Shown one piece after another: positions 34,664-46,059 of a stretch of 64,000 bases of DNA; the stretch's first letter is position 1, and each line of letters begins with the position of its first letter. The stretch is from Ligustrum vulgare. Taxonomy: Eukaryota > Streptophyta > Magnoliopsida > Lamiales > Oleaceae. The notes under the pieces were generated by a model, which was given only the letters and a program-made list of their open reading frames with translations, was not told the DNA's origin and made no database searches. The stretch lies in NCBI GenBank assembly GCA_963555705.1, contig OY743170.1, positions 28,595,362 through 28,659,361 on the forward strand, read 5' to 3'. The position numbers were made by a program, and so were the translations under genes.

Positions 34664-37600
34664 TGTTATAAAGTGGAGAGAAAAATAGATAGAATAAAGA
34701 AGTCAATAGAGTTGTATTTTATGAATAACCGAGCCCTATTTATATGAAAGAAGTAGGGATACAATATAGTAATAATAACTAGGGTTGTAGTCTTGTAGAG
34801 ATATAAATGTCATTCATGAATAATATATTATTTACAGCACTCCTCATAAATGACACATTACAAAATATCTAAATCGTCAACCTTGTTTGATTTAAAAATT
34901 CAATAGGACAAAATATCAAATGAATGAAAAAGAAAATAGTTGTTTGTAGTATTAAATAAAATGCGTCTCATTAAAACTTTGTCAGGAAAATCGGTGAGAC
35001 AAATTCTAAGCGAAGGTAAAAGAGTACAATTATTTCCTTTGATATTGATCACCATAAATCATTGACTCGTTGCATTCTAATCTCGTGAACCGATCTCTTA
35101 AAATGTAAATGTTGGTTGTGCTTTGGTGAATAAATCGGCCACATTGTCTCTTGAATGAATTTTTCGAATATCAATATATATCATCAGTCTTCTGAAATAT
35201 GTATGCATGAGAGTCCTTATTATCATTACCAATACGTCATAATAGTTGCCTCATTAAAAACATTGCAAGGAAAACCTCGTGAGACAAAACCTCGACTAAG
35301 AGAAAAAGAGTGCAATGCATATTAGCTCCCCCCAATGGGAACATTACAATTATATTAATTTTGCATAACAATATCTCTGTTGTTAGCCTTGGAAATCTTG
35401 AATTTGTTCACCAAATATATCATTTATGATGAGCTCGATGTAAATTTCTAATAGTTCATATTGTTAGTTCTTCAAAAAAGAATTCAATTCTACATTTCAA
35501 CTTTAAAGAACTACATTGTAATACCCAGGTCAGGAAAAGCTTAAAAGATTTGATAGATACTACTCATACAAAAAAGGTGCACCTTCTTTTCTTTAAGTCC
35601 ATCGTTAGAAACTCCACAGTTAAGCGTGCTTGACTTGGAGTAATTCTATGATGGGTGACCTCCTGAGAAACTTTCTCAGAGAGCGTGCAAGTGAGGACAA
35701 AACATGCTGAAAAGACTCATATTTGTAGGTGGGGACAGTCTTCGAACTATAAGGCAACCCAGATCCTTACAAATGGTATCAGAGCCGGCCGTCAGCCGAA
35801 TATGAAAAGACACCAACCCAACCATGCCAGCTTTTAGATGAAAGAAAGGAGGACTTGGTGGTATCATCATATTCTAATAAATAGAAAGAAAGTGCTAGGG
35901 GCACCACAGATGCCTTCCTTAGTCTAGTTCCATGTTGTTCTCATTAAAAAGAAGAATAGCAGGAAGAGCAGTTAAGCTCCATCAAAACCTTTTAAAGGTA
36001 GCGGGGAACTAAGTGCTATGTGGGACAAAGTGCTACGCCATATGGTGGGAGCTACCTCTAGAATCTCAACGCCTGGAAACGGATCCTCAAATGGTTTAAG
36101 CTAAACGAGGACGTTGTGAGTCTAACGGGATGTGATTGTAATACCCAGGCCAGAGAAAACTTAAAAGATTTGATAGGTACTACTCATATCAACAAGATAC
36201 ACATTCTTTTCGGAAGTCCATCGTTAGAAACTCTACAATTAAGCGTACTTGGCTTGGAGCAATTTTATGATAGGTGACCCCCTGGGAAACTTTATTAGGG
36301 AGCGTGCGAGTGAGGACAAAACATGCTGAAAAAACTTATGTTGGTACAGTGAGGAAAGTCATCGAACTATAAGGCAACTCAGGTCGTTACATACATCATA
36401 TTTTGAATCATTATTGAATGTGTTATAACGAGCCATGTTTTATAATCAGTATTTACTAATGCATTGAATGCATTTTTCGACTGTAGAAGTGACTCATCCA
36501 CTTCGGTGAACAATCAAACATGATTCACTTTTGGTGAATGGTTAATCATGAATCTACATATTGAAAATCATCTAGTAGGCCTTTCAAATATTACTCACAA
36601 TAATGGTACATCCTAATTTCAATATTTTGTCATATAGACTCATTTGTATCATTCTTCATGTGGTGTAATTTTATATGCACAATCACAATCTATTTCAAAG
36701 TGATTCAATTCTAGGTATGTTAGATTTTCAATTATTATACTTGTATATTTCAGACATTCTTTTATATCGCAATTTTCAATTGACTATAGCAATCATTTTA
36801 AATGCATATTATTTCTCAAAAATATAATCAAAAATCATTTCGCTTGAAATTTCAACATACCGCGATCAACTAGTACATTTAAAAAATAATAAAAATACAC
36901 TCTCACAATATTGAGATGAGAATCAACAATTTTGTTATCACTCATTGGAATATCAAAGAGGTCAAAGTATTGTTTAGATTATAATTTCATCCACCACATA
37001 TCATGCTAGTTATTGAAGAATTTCGAGTACAATAAGTCGTATTTTACGATTATATAATATTTTTCCATTTACAAAAGTAATTACCGAATTCACACTTTTA
37101 AGTGTTTTAGACTACAAGTCCTATATCAATAATCTCTATACTTAAATTTTCATCTTTGGCAAATATTTTATGGATTCATCATCCATATTTTCATATTCTA
37201 TAGTAGTTGTCGAATTTTATTTCTTAATTTCATATCATCTTCATATATATAGAGATCTCATTATGTTTTCTACTACCATCAGTTACCTGGTATTTAATGA
37301 TATCATTTTACTCTCCACGGCTATATTTAGCCTCCATAAGATCACCACAATTATTTTATAAATATTTTTTTTGGAATCGATTAGACGATTACTATCACGC
37401 TCCAAAATTTGACATACAATAAAGCTTCACGTATATGATAAATTCATCAATTTTATCAACTATTAATTCCCCATAATGCTGAGAAATCTTATATTATATA
37501 AATTGACGAACCATGTCTAACATATCATACTTCACGGATAATTATAATTACTGACTCAAACTCAATCATTTATTCTCATCATTTATTTATTTCCATCTCA

Positions 37601-37980
37601 GTGCGTTGTGAAGAAAAAAATACTGCAATTTTCAAAATCTTAGATGCAAACCATATGACTTCATAAGCTAATTGTGACGTCATCACTTTGAAATGTTTAT
37701 ATACAAAATATTGTGACACGTGAAAAAACATTATGCTCACATTGTTTCACATAGAATATTATAAAAAATAACTTGATACATTAATTTTGCTAAACAATGG
37801 GCAATACAGTGTACATTATTGTTACAATCAATACATAAATCATTTAATGATTTTGGAATATGAACTCAATGGTATATATCCTCATAACAATGTAAATTGA
37901 GCAAATAGAATCTTATACCTCATATATAAGTTTCCAATCATACATGCAACCATTCATTGTATCCAATTTTGTAAATTTCA
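34664..37980 (-). mobile_element. B-family LTR element remnant B1
   Basis: A 176-bp LTR (34664-34839, TGTTATAAAGTGG to TTTACAGCA) resembles the B2 LTR. It is followed by sequence colinear with the B2 interior: two of the ~66-bp GCCTCATTAAAAC...AAAAAGAGTGCA repeats (34966-35031, 35247-35321), GTGAATG hairpins near 36510-36545, and the segment ACCGCGATCAACTAGTACAT (about 36860). No right-hand LTR, no LOG cassette and no coding ORF. The B2 segments beyond its 43.8 kb are missing, so this is a truncated copy. A TRIM is inserted in it. Confidence 0.75.
35517..36391 (+). mobile_element. TRIM element 2 (875 bp, TSD TACAT)
   Basis: Direct repeats of 255 bp (35517-35771 and 36137-36391), both beginning TGTAATACCCAGG and ending TTACA. 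TGGTATCAGAGCCGG (35774-35788) follows the left repeat as primer site, so the sense is plus. TACAT on both sides (35512-35516, 36392-36396). The repeats resemble those of TRIM 1 in reverse orientation (shared GATTTGATAG-type and AAGCGTGCTTG segments). The ~365-bp interior is without an ORF. Confidence 0.92.
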
Positions 37981-39989
37981 AACGCATTCTTCCGCGCATT
38001 GGCTTGTGCGACTTGTTTTGTGGACGCGTCACCCCAGGCTGCGCGTATTCCAGCCTTTTAGAAAACTGCTTTTAACTAAGGGAAAATCACATGAGGACTG
38101 GTATTTAAAACATACAATTCAAAATGCTAGTGCAAATAATTTATTTTTTTTACTTTTTAGGTGGTAATTAACAATTTAAAACATTTTTCTCCAGAATTTC
38201 AGATCAGCCAACTTCTTTTTACCCCCTTCACCAACCGAACACTCTTCCGTTTTACTCTCTCTCATCTCCCTCTGTAATATCTTCCCATTTGAAGCTTCGC
38301 ATCATCTCCCCGACGGTAGCACAAGCGGAGAAAGTAGAGGAGGCAGCAAGCACGTGGCCGTCGCCTAACAGTAGCGCTAATCCGGAGAACGTGAATGTCA
38401 GATCGCCTCCGCGATCTCAACCCTGCTATAAGCTTGCAGAGGTCTCTAAAGGCGCATGACGATCAGATCGCAGTGAAGTCATGGATCATCGCGATCCCCA
38501 CCCTGTAGAAACTATCTCGAAAGGCTCACACCACCATGTGAGGTCACGACAGTGCCACTAGGTGTCGTTGCTTTAAAATCCGTTGTGGAAGTAGGTGCTG
38601 CCAAGACTCTTCGCGCAGCCACAAATATGATGCTTTTGTACGCCCGTGTCATAACGATAGCAGCCATCATTTTTTGTTAATTTACGTTGCAAGACCTTGA
38701 AGTATGGAGAAGATGAACCACGCGAACGCGTGGTCTAACCCGAGCCCCTAGCGCGAACCATGGCTCGAAACGGACCTGGGCCCAAACTTGGTCCTGAATT
38801 TTTGGCCTCGCGATCGCGCGGCTTTAAATTTATAAAAAAAGAAAATTTCGGGCCGGACCGGTCAACCCGGCCGACCCGGCTGACCCGGTTAGGCCCAATT
38901 AGCTGATTTACGTGGATCTAGTGCGTTTTTAGGGTTTTTTTGGTGATTTTTGGGGGGATTTAAATAGAAAAACCCTCATTTTACTAGGTTATCAAGTAAG
39001 TTCTTGATTATTTTTTTCTTGTATTTTTCTCTTAAACATTCACTTCTTTAATGCAATTTTCAATTAATGTTTTTATGTTTTAGTAATGTTTTCTTATATT
39101 CAGGTATTTTGTTGTTGTTTAAGCTTTTGATTTTTGTTATTCTCTCACATTTTCATCAAAAAAATTTTATATCTTTAATGTATTTAATGCTTTAAGCTTG
39201 GGTTGTTGGATATTTATTGTTGAAGGGGAAAACTTGTTTCAAAGTGAAGAACCCATAGAATGCTCTCTTCAAAAAGCTAACTAGAAAGGAGTTCTCTTTA
39301 CTAGTTTATTTGTAATCTCTTATTTAGATTGTTATTGATATGCTTATATTATTTGTTAAATGTTGTTATTATTTTATTATGGGTTAATGTTATTGTGTTA
39401 GAATATTTAACTAGTGTAGTTTTAATTAAGCATTTTAGGTTGTTTATGGATATTGAGTGTTTATGTTTATGTTTTTATGATTAGGAATATTGTTTTATGT
39501 TTATGTAATCTTAAAATGTTGTCAATATTTTGTATTGTGTTTTCAAGTCATTATACATGTTAGGTTAAATTTAGAATTTCCCATGTAATTTGGGTAATTG
39601 ATTGACTACCACTAATTGATTTTTTAAAGAAGAAATTAGTGTAGTTATAATAACTAAATTTACCTTATCTTATGTTTTCTAACTTATTTTAATCACCAAG
39701 TTCTCATTGTCACTAGTTTACTTTAGATAATTAGTTTTAATTCTAACTTTTATATATTGTTGTCTACTTGCTTTAGTTAATTAATTTTTATATTGCCATG
39801 TTTTAATTTATATTAGTTAGTATTCACCATCAAACCAACATTTTATGTTACTTGACTTTTCTTTTAAAATGAAATCGATAAGTTTAGTTACAAATCAAGT
39901 AATCCTCGTAGGTACGATAACCCGGACTTTTCGAGTCCACTCTACTACTTGAACGCGAACCGTGCACTTGCGGTATACGATTTTAACGA
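37981..39989. other. LTR-like debris, no gene
   Basis: A GC-richer block at 38240-38890 carries GCGATCGCGCGG and repeated ACCCGG/GGCCGACC words. Then about 1 kb of T-rich sequence leads to GTACGATAACCCGGACTTTTC near 39910, which looks like the 3' end of a gypsy LTR. ACGTTGCAAGACCTTG and ATGGAGAAGATGAA (38686-38716) recur at 40308-40342, so the material was duplicated. Ends and TSD could not be fixed. Confidence 0.45.
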
Positions 39990-41720
39990 ACAGTGGTGGA
40001 TGAGTTGCAAGCGACAGTGTGTGACAACGGTTGTGGTGGTGGAGGAGGAAATGGTTTAGGTAAGGAATGGGTAGGTGGGTGACTTAAAATGAATGTCCCC
40101 AATTAATAGATAATTGTTATCAATTATTAGGTAAATGTGATCAGAAGATTGATTAATTGTGATTTTGTGCGGTTTGTGATGAGTACGAAATGTGACCGTT
40201 TGATTTGCATTAATCATGATTTTGTGTGATTTTTTTGTCACAAATATGATCAATTATATGGGTGATTGTGACCAATTGTCACTTTGTGTGACCATTTTGC
40301 GAATTTACGTCGCAAGACCTTGGAGTCATGGAGAAGATGAAGTTTAGTCTTTGAAATAGAATTGCCACTTAAGTCCCTGGATCCAAATTATAGTTTGTAC
40401 TTCTGTCCTCGTACTTGATAGTGTCGTAGGTGGCGAGGTGGTGGTGGGGAGTGGTAGGTGGCAGTGTGTGGCAACGATTGTGGAGGTGGAGGAGGAAATG
40501 GTTTAGGTAAGGAATGGGTGGGTGGGTGGGTGACTTATAATGAATGTGACCAATTAATAGATAATTGTAACCAATTATTAGGTTAACGTGACCAAAAGAT
40601 TGATTAATTGTGATTTTGTGCAATTTGTGATGAGTACGAAATGTGACCGTTTGATTTGCATTAATTGTGACTTTGTGTAATTTTCTAGTCACAAATATGA
40701 TCAATATATGGGTGATTGTGACCAATTGTCACGTTGTGTGACCATTAGACGTTACCTGCTAAATTAATTTATATGTTACAAAATTTTATTAATAACAAAT
40801 GTTATCAATTATTAAGTAATTGTGATCAAAATATTTACTAACTGTGACTGTGTGACTTGTGACGAGTTCTAGTAAAAAAATTGACCAATTATATGATTGA
40901 TTATGACCAAACGTGACCGTGTGACCATTGGACGTGATTTGTTAAATTAATTTATATGTTAAAAATTTTGATCGATCACAAATGTGATCAATTATTAGGT
41001 AATTGTGATTAAGAAAATGAGTGACTAATTGTGACTTTACGTGATGTGTGAGGTTAAGTAATTAAATTTATAATTGTAACTGAATTGTGACTTTATGTAA
41101 TCAAATGTGACTTTGCAGATGGGGTGGGGTGGGTTTGTGACTAAATTTGTAATTGTGACCGAACTGTGACTTTGTGTGACCAACTGTGACTTTACATGTG
41201 GGGGTGGGGTAGGGTTGAGTTGGATTGGGCGAGTTTGTGAAGGGACGAAGTTGTGACTTCGCGTGACCAACTGTGAATATGTGGGTGGGTGAGGTGGCAG
41301 CGAACTTTGTTACTAAATTTGTAATTGTGATCAAATTTTGACTTTGTGAGGTGGGTTGGGGACGAGGGTGAGGGTGATTGTGAAATTTGCAACTAAAGTT
41401 GTAATTGTGACTAGAATTGATTTTACGTGACTAATTGTGACCTTGTGAGAGTGGGGCGAGGCAAAATTTGTTACTAAATTTGTAATTATGATCGAATTGA
41501 CCAATTGAGATTTCGTGTGACCAATTGTAACTTCGTGGGTGTGTAGGTGAGTGAGTGGGGTAGGGGTCGAAGTGGGTGGGGGCGAAATTTGTTACTAATT
41601 TGTAATTACGATTGAATTGTAACTTTATATGACCAACTGTGACTTCGTGGGTGGGGTTGGGGCGGGGCGAGGTCGAGGTGGGTGGGGTGCAAGGGTGCAA
41701 TGGTGGAAATATTATATGTG
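39990..41720. repeat. Degenerate TGTGAC-rich minisatellite and duplicated block
   Basis: Two ~310-bp copies (about 40008-40308 and 40440-40745) share GGAGGAGGAAATGGTTTAGG and AATTGTGATTTTGTGCG segments. From 40780 to 41700, phrases such as AATTGTGACTTTGTGTGACC recur in diverged form with interspersed GTGGGTGGGGT tracts. Minus-strand ORFs here are Thr/His/Pro-rich by composition. Confidence 0.75.
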
Positions 41721-41855
41721 GGTGGTGTTTGAGTAAAATTATATCACCAATATAATAGATAAATGCTTTTATATAATATTATATTATTTATTATTATTAA
41801 CACCTGATTTTTAAAAAGAAATATTAAGTTTGTTAACTTTAAAAAGTAATAGTTT

Positions 41856-42063
41856 TGTTATAAAATCATCGAAATCATAAGAACAACATAGAGAGAGAAA
41901 TGGAGAGAGTTTAGAGGAGAGAATTTCTCTTCAAGAATTGGTGTAATAAATTGGTAAGTATAGGCTCCTATTTATAGGAGTGGACAATGGCACAATCGTA
42001 ATATTGTAAAGTTTACAGGGATATAATGGTAATGTCATTCACATATATACATTATTTATAACA
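41856..42063 (-). repeat. Left LTR of element B2
   Basis: 208 bp; the TGTTATAAA start and TTTATAACA end form a 9-bp terminal inverted repeat. Confidence 0.92.
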
Positions 42064-42095
42064 CTCCCCCTTGAATGACATATTACGCAATTGTC

Positions 42096-42792
42096 TGCCT
42101 CGTTAAAACCTTGCTAAGAAAACCCAATGGGATAAAACTTGAGCGAAGGAAAAAGAGTACAGTTGCTCCCCCTGATATTGGCCATCGTCAATCGTTGAGT
42201 CTTAATGTTCAAGTAGAACAAATCATGTATTGAATCTTTGAAGTTCTTCAGTGCTTCAGTGCTGCCTCGTTAAAACCTTGTCAGTAAAACCCAATGGGAC
42301 AAAATCTGAACGAAGGAAAAAGAGTACAGCCGCTGCCTCGTTAAAACCTCGTCAGGAAAACCCTGTGGGACAAAACCTGGACGAAGGAAAAAGAGTACAG
42401 CATGACAGCATGATTCTCCCCCTGAAGTGTGCAATCAAGTATTCATGAACCTTTTGAATAATGATATCATCTTTCTTCTGGAATATATATGAAAATCTTC
42501 TTGTGTGTAGTCGATATCATAACATTCTTCATAAGATGTGTATGATTTTCTTCATTTGTTGATATCATTCCAGTATAACAATGTGTTGCTGAATTATAGC
42601 TTGTTGATAGCTATGATGATGCCTCAAAAACCTTGCTAGGAAAACCCTGTGGGACAAAACCTCAGCGAAGGGAAAAAGAGTGCATTATTCTCATTAATTT
42701 TCATCAATACGCCTCAACTGTTGCCTCATTAAAAAACTTGCTATGAAAACCCTGTGGGACAAAACCTCAGCTAAGGGAAAAAGAGTGCAACG
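42096..42792. repeat. Five ~66-bp repeats inside B2
   Basis: Units near 42096, 42263, 42333, 42617 and 42721 share GCCTCGTTAAAACCTTG, then AAAACCC.GTGGGA, then GAAGGAAAAAGAGTACAG. Two related units are in B1. They lie next to the purine tract in element sense. No coding potential; possibly a packaging or RNA-structure element. Confidence 0.85.
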
Positions 42793-42859
42793 CGTATTTA
42801 TTCATTTCATGGAATATTACATGTATATTGGTGCAATCACGAATCTTTTCATTGTATTT

Positions 42860-43052
42860 TTCACTTCTGGTGAATAATCAAATTTAGAATTCACTTCTGG
42901 TGAATAATCAAATCTATAATTCACTTTCATAGATTGCATCTTTCACTTCTAGTGAATAATTAAATATTCATTTTCAAATTCACTTCTAGTGAATAATCAA
43001 TTTCAAATTCACTTCTGGTGAATATTCATTTTCGTATTCACTTCTAGTGAAT
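42860..43052. repeat. Six hairpins ATTCAC-TTCTG-GTGAAT in a row
   Basis: Six copies (about 42860, 42889, 42942, 42978, 43007, 43036) of an inverted repeat with 5-6 bp arms around a TTCTG or TTCTA centre, spaced 25-50 bp. They belong to a larger set through the B2 interior with the same centre but different arms. Confidence 0.85.
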
Positions 43053-44359
43053 AATCAATTTCCCAGATGTCATAAATAGTACACTCCAATTTCACTTTCA
43101 ACATATTATATCATGGAGTCATTTGTATCATTCTATAGTGATACTAATCTGGGCATATTGAATCTTTCAATGATTTATACATGTATGTTCTTGCACTTTA
43201 TAAACTGCAATTTCTAATTTTGCAGGAGCATAATCAATCATTGAAATAGATATCAATTTCGACATATAATCTACAATCATTTTACTTGAAATCCCAACGT
43301 ACCGCGATCAACTGGTACATCAAAGAATACTCCCAAAGTACCGAGATGAGAATCATACATTTTGATCTCACTCATTGGTATATCAAGGAGCTCAAGCTAG
43401 TGATTTAGACTATAGTCTATCCACCATATGTCATGCCAGTTCTATGAAAAATTTCGCGCGCAACTAGTCGTCTTTTACGACTGTGAAATATTTTTCATTT
43501 GTACATATAATTACTGGCTTTACACATTTAAGCATTTGGACTTCAGGTCCTTGAACAATAATCCCTACATTAGGGTTTCATACTTGGCCAAAGAATTATG
43601 ATTTCATCAATCTTATTTCATAAGAGGGTATGCAGTCGACTTATTTATCGATTCCATCTCAATATAACGTGGAGAGATCTCTTTATATGTTCTATCATCA
43701 GGTACCTGAATATCTCATCATTTGACTATGTCCCTTTTACTTACTTTGAGTATTTAGCCTCAAAGGAATCATTTCAATCATTCAAGAGATATTTATTTTT
43801 GGAATCGATAGTCATTATGCTTCAGGCATAATTACGCTTCAGGCGTGTTTTCACCATAATGTTCTCAAATATTATCAATCGGCTAAAATGCCATAACACA
43901 TGTCATTCTTTTAGGGATGTAATTTCAATCATATATCTCAGTGCGCTTTGGTGGAGTGTATGCATATCGCACTTTTACAAATAATAAAGCTTCTTGAGCT
44001 ATTCCCTGTTTGACATAGAATATTGTTGTATGATAAACAATTTCTGAATAAGTTATTCTCATAGAAAATAATTTGGAACTTTTGATAATCTAACCGTTTA
44101 TTATAGAACTTCTGGTTCTATACGGTTTTATTTCATTTCTATGTATGAATATTTGATTCAATACAATATCGCTAAACTTCTGGTTCAATACAATGTATAT
44201 TTCATTTATGAGCTTCTGGTTCATACTATATACATATTTCACTTGTACGTATGAACTTCTGGTTCAATAAGATATTTCACTTGTACATATGTATGAACTT
44301 CTGGTTCAATACAACATTTATTTCATCAGTATTCTATATAGTTCAAATCAGTATACCTT
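43053..44359. other. B2 interior left of the cassette, hairpin-rich, no ORF
   Basis: Colinear with B1 over 43255-43800 (ACCGCGATCAACTGGTACAT and following). Contains GGAC-TTCAG-GTCC (43538), ATTATGC-TTCAG-GCATAAT (43814), ACGC-TTCAG-GCGT (43834), TAGAAC-TTCTG-GTTCTA (44104) and two TGAAC-TTCTG-GTTCA (44251 and near 44296). No recognisable protein. Confidence 0.75.
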
Positions 44360-44562
44360 TATTACTTTTAGTATACCGAAAAATCAGGTACAATATCCAA
44401 GGAAATATCTCATAATCTCAATCTTGTCGCCAAATCTTCCCTTATATCGAAAAAGGTAATGGCATATTATCTCACCTTTTCAATAATTTATTCCATTATT
44501 TCTTGATGGAATCCATATCACTGACACGCGGAGCCGCCGCTCTTTTACGCGTTGAATAATGC

Positions 44563-44573
44563 ATTTAAATAGA
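44563..44573 (+). promoter_or_regulatory. TTTAAATAG box before the RNA-binding-like gene (B2 copy)
   Basis: GCATTTAAATAGATGA about 40 bp before the ATG at 44605, in the same place as in element A. TATA-like. Confidence 0.5.
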
Positions 44574-44604
44574 TGATTTGGGAAGAAGGCTAGATCCATC
44601 AAAA

Positions 44605-45150
44605 ATGGATATCATACTTTCAAATATTCGCAAATATTATTCCAATCTTCCAGTAAATGATTTGAGAAAAATTTATCGAATTAGGCTCGAAAGATTGAGG
44701 TTGCTGATGGATCATGGCATGCCAGAAGATGTTTGCTGGTTGATCGAAGCAAAAGTTCGATTAGCTGGTGAATTACCAGATTCATTTTCTAAGCACAAGC
44801 CTGGCTTAGGTAAGAGTACTTTTGCAAAGAAGCGAAGAGCAAAAAGATTAAATAGTTGCTACAAATGTACTCGATGGACATGTGATACCCGTTGTAAATC
44901 AATAGGATATTCATCCATAAATCGAGATGATAAGATAGACTTCATTAAGGGTGGACTGAGTAAGGAGTCATTGGATGATATCCGATTGACTCTTGAGACG
45001 CACCCTAGTGGATATGTGCAGCGTGAGCTACTATCTTTATGGGCTAAATTCATCAGCGATAAAGAGAGATATAGTCTCAAAAATATAATAGCAAAAGATC
45101 CTGTTTGCCATGCTGTTATAAACAATGATGCTTTGGCTATGCAGCATTAA
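44605..45150 (+). CDS. Viral nucleic-acid-binding-protein-like gene (intact, B2 copy)
   Basis: 181 codons from the ATG at 44605, the start shared with the A copy; the frame also extends upstream without an ATG. Residues 1-60 are predicted helical and rich in Arg/Leu. At 71-81 is STFAKKRRAKR, then a cysteine cluster C85-x2-C88-x4-C93-x3-C97, then a tail with GGLSKESLDDIRLTLETHPS. A basic arginine-rich stretch directly before a small Cys cluster is the signature of the 3'-proximal nucleic-acid-binding proteins of Betaflexiviridae (vitivirus and carlavirus type), which bind RNA and often weaken silencing. This protein is longer than those. It is antisense to B2 and about 250 bp before LOG. Function here is inferred; a plant zinc-binding origin is not excluded. 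Confidence 0.7.
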   Translation: MDIILSNIRKYYSNLPVNDLRKIYRIRLERLRLLMDHGMPEDVCWLIEAKVRLAGELPDSFSKHKPGLGKSTFAKKRRAKRLNSCYKCTRWTCDTRCKSIGYSSINRDDKIDFIKGGLSKESLDDIRLTLETHPSGYVQRELLSLWAKFISDKERYSLKNIIAKDPVCHAVINNDALAMQH

Positions 45151-45330
45151 TACAAGGTAAATCATTTGATATATATGCACATATAAAATATTTTTTCTGT
45201 TTCCTTTCACGAGTTTTGATAAAGGCTGGTTAAAAATATTAAATCGCCGAAAGGTGAGTAGGATGATTTTGTCAAAAGTAAATCTTAACTTTTTCGAAAA
45301 ACGACCAGTAAATAGTGAAGTTTTTCGGTT

Positions 45331-45368
45331 TTAAATAGCCAAACATTTTTCATAGTTCATGCATCCCA
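45331..45368 (+). promoter_or_regulatory. TTTAAATAG box before LOG (B2 copy)
   Basis: CGGTTTTAAATAGCCAAACA, then CATAGTTCATGCATCCC, about 60 bp before the LOG ATG; matches the A copy nearly base for base. Confidence 0.5.
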
Positions 45369-45398
45369 AAATAACATTTTCCTTCTTTACTTTCAAAA

Positions 45399-46052
45399 AT
45401 GGAAGGACCAAAATTTCGACAGATCAAAACTATCTGTGTATTTTGTGGATCAAAAGTGGGAAAAGGTTTTGGGTATCTAGAAGCAGCCGTGGATTTAGGA
45501 AAGAAATTGGGAGAGAAAGGTATCACTCTCGTGTATGGAGGAGGTAGCAGTGGATTGATGGGTTGTGTTTCACAATCCGCTCTAGTAGAGAAAGCAAGAG
45601 TGATAGGTGTTATACCTACTCCTTTAGCTGATATTGCAGGCAAAACACGAGGGCATGAAGTACAAACCTTATCTATCCATGAACGCATAACTTGCATGTT
45701 ATATGGTTCTGATGCCTTCATAGCCCTGCCTGGAGGTTTTGGTACTTTAGAAGAAATCTTTAATATTACTTCATGGGCTCAACTAGATCTCCATACTAAG
45801 CCTATAGGGCTTTTAAATGTAAACAATTTCTTTGATGGTTTGCTAACATTTCTTGATTATGCTGTGGAACAGGGATTCATATCTCCATTTTCTAGGAGAA
45901 TCCTTATTTCTGCTCCTACTATCGAGGAACTGCTGGATAAGTTGCAATCATATATTCCAATACAAGATCCAGCAGGAGTAAAGATAGATTGGTCGCAAGG
46001 AAGGGGAATCAAGCGAAAATGGAGTCCGGTTAATGTAAATTTATCTTTGTGA
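45399..46052 (+). CDS. LOG-type cytokinin riboside 5'-monophosphate phosphoribohydrolase, intronless (B2 copy)
   Basis: 217 codons, no intron, 12 residues different from the A copy by direct comparison. The motifs YGGGSSGLMG (46-55), HER (94-96) and PGGFGTLEE (111-119) are the nucleotide-binding and catalytic signatures of LOG enzymes, with the Arg and terminal Glu of the two motifs kept. The HERKAxM lysine is again replaced (HERITCM). Codon differences between the copies are mostly silent. The start MEGPKFRQIKTICVFCGS fits the usual LOG N-terminus with a short leader. It stands antisense inside a very young retroelement. Likely role, if expressed: local release of active cytokinin, possibly promoting division or delaying senescence in cells where the element or an ancestral virus was active. 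Confidence 0.88.
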   Translation: MEGPKFRQIKTICVFCGSKVGKGFGYLEAAVDLGKKLGEKGITLVYGGGSSGLMGCVSQSALVEKARVIGVIPTPLADIAGKTRGHEVQTLSIHERITCMLYGSDAFIALPGGFGTLEEIFNITSWAQLDLHTKPIGLLNVNNFFDGLLTFLDYAVEQGFISPFSRRILISAPTIEELLDKLQSYIPIQDPAGVKIDWSQGRGIKRKWSPVNVNLSL

Positions 46053-46059
46053 ACTCTAG

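Noticed and set aside
41037..41700. Minus-strand Thr/His/Pro-rich ORFs
   Set aside because: Frames across the TGTGAC-rich minisatellite; composition only.
42860..43052. CRISPR-like array of short repeats
   Set aside because: Repeats are short hairpins of variable spacing in a plant retroelement; no cas genes, and not a prokaryotic context.
45350..45721. Minus-strand 123-codon ORF opposite LOG-B
   Set aside because: Shadow of the conserved LOG frame; no similarity of its own.
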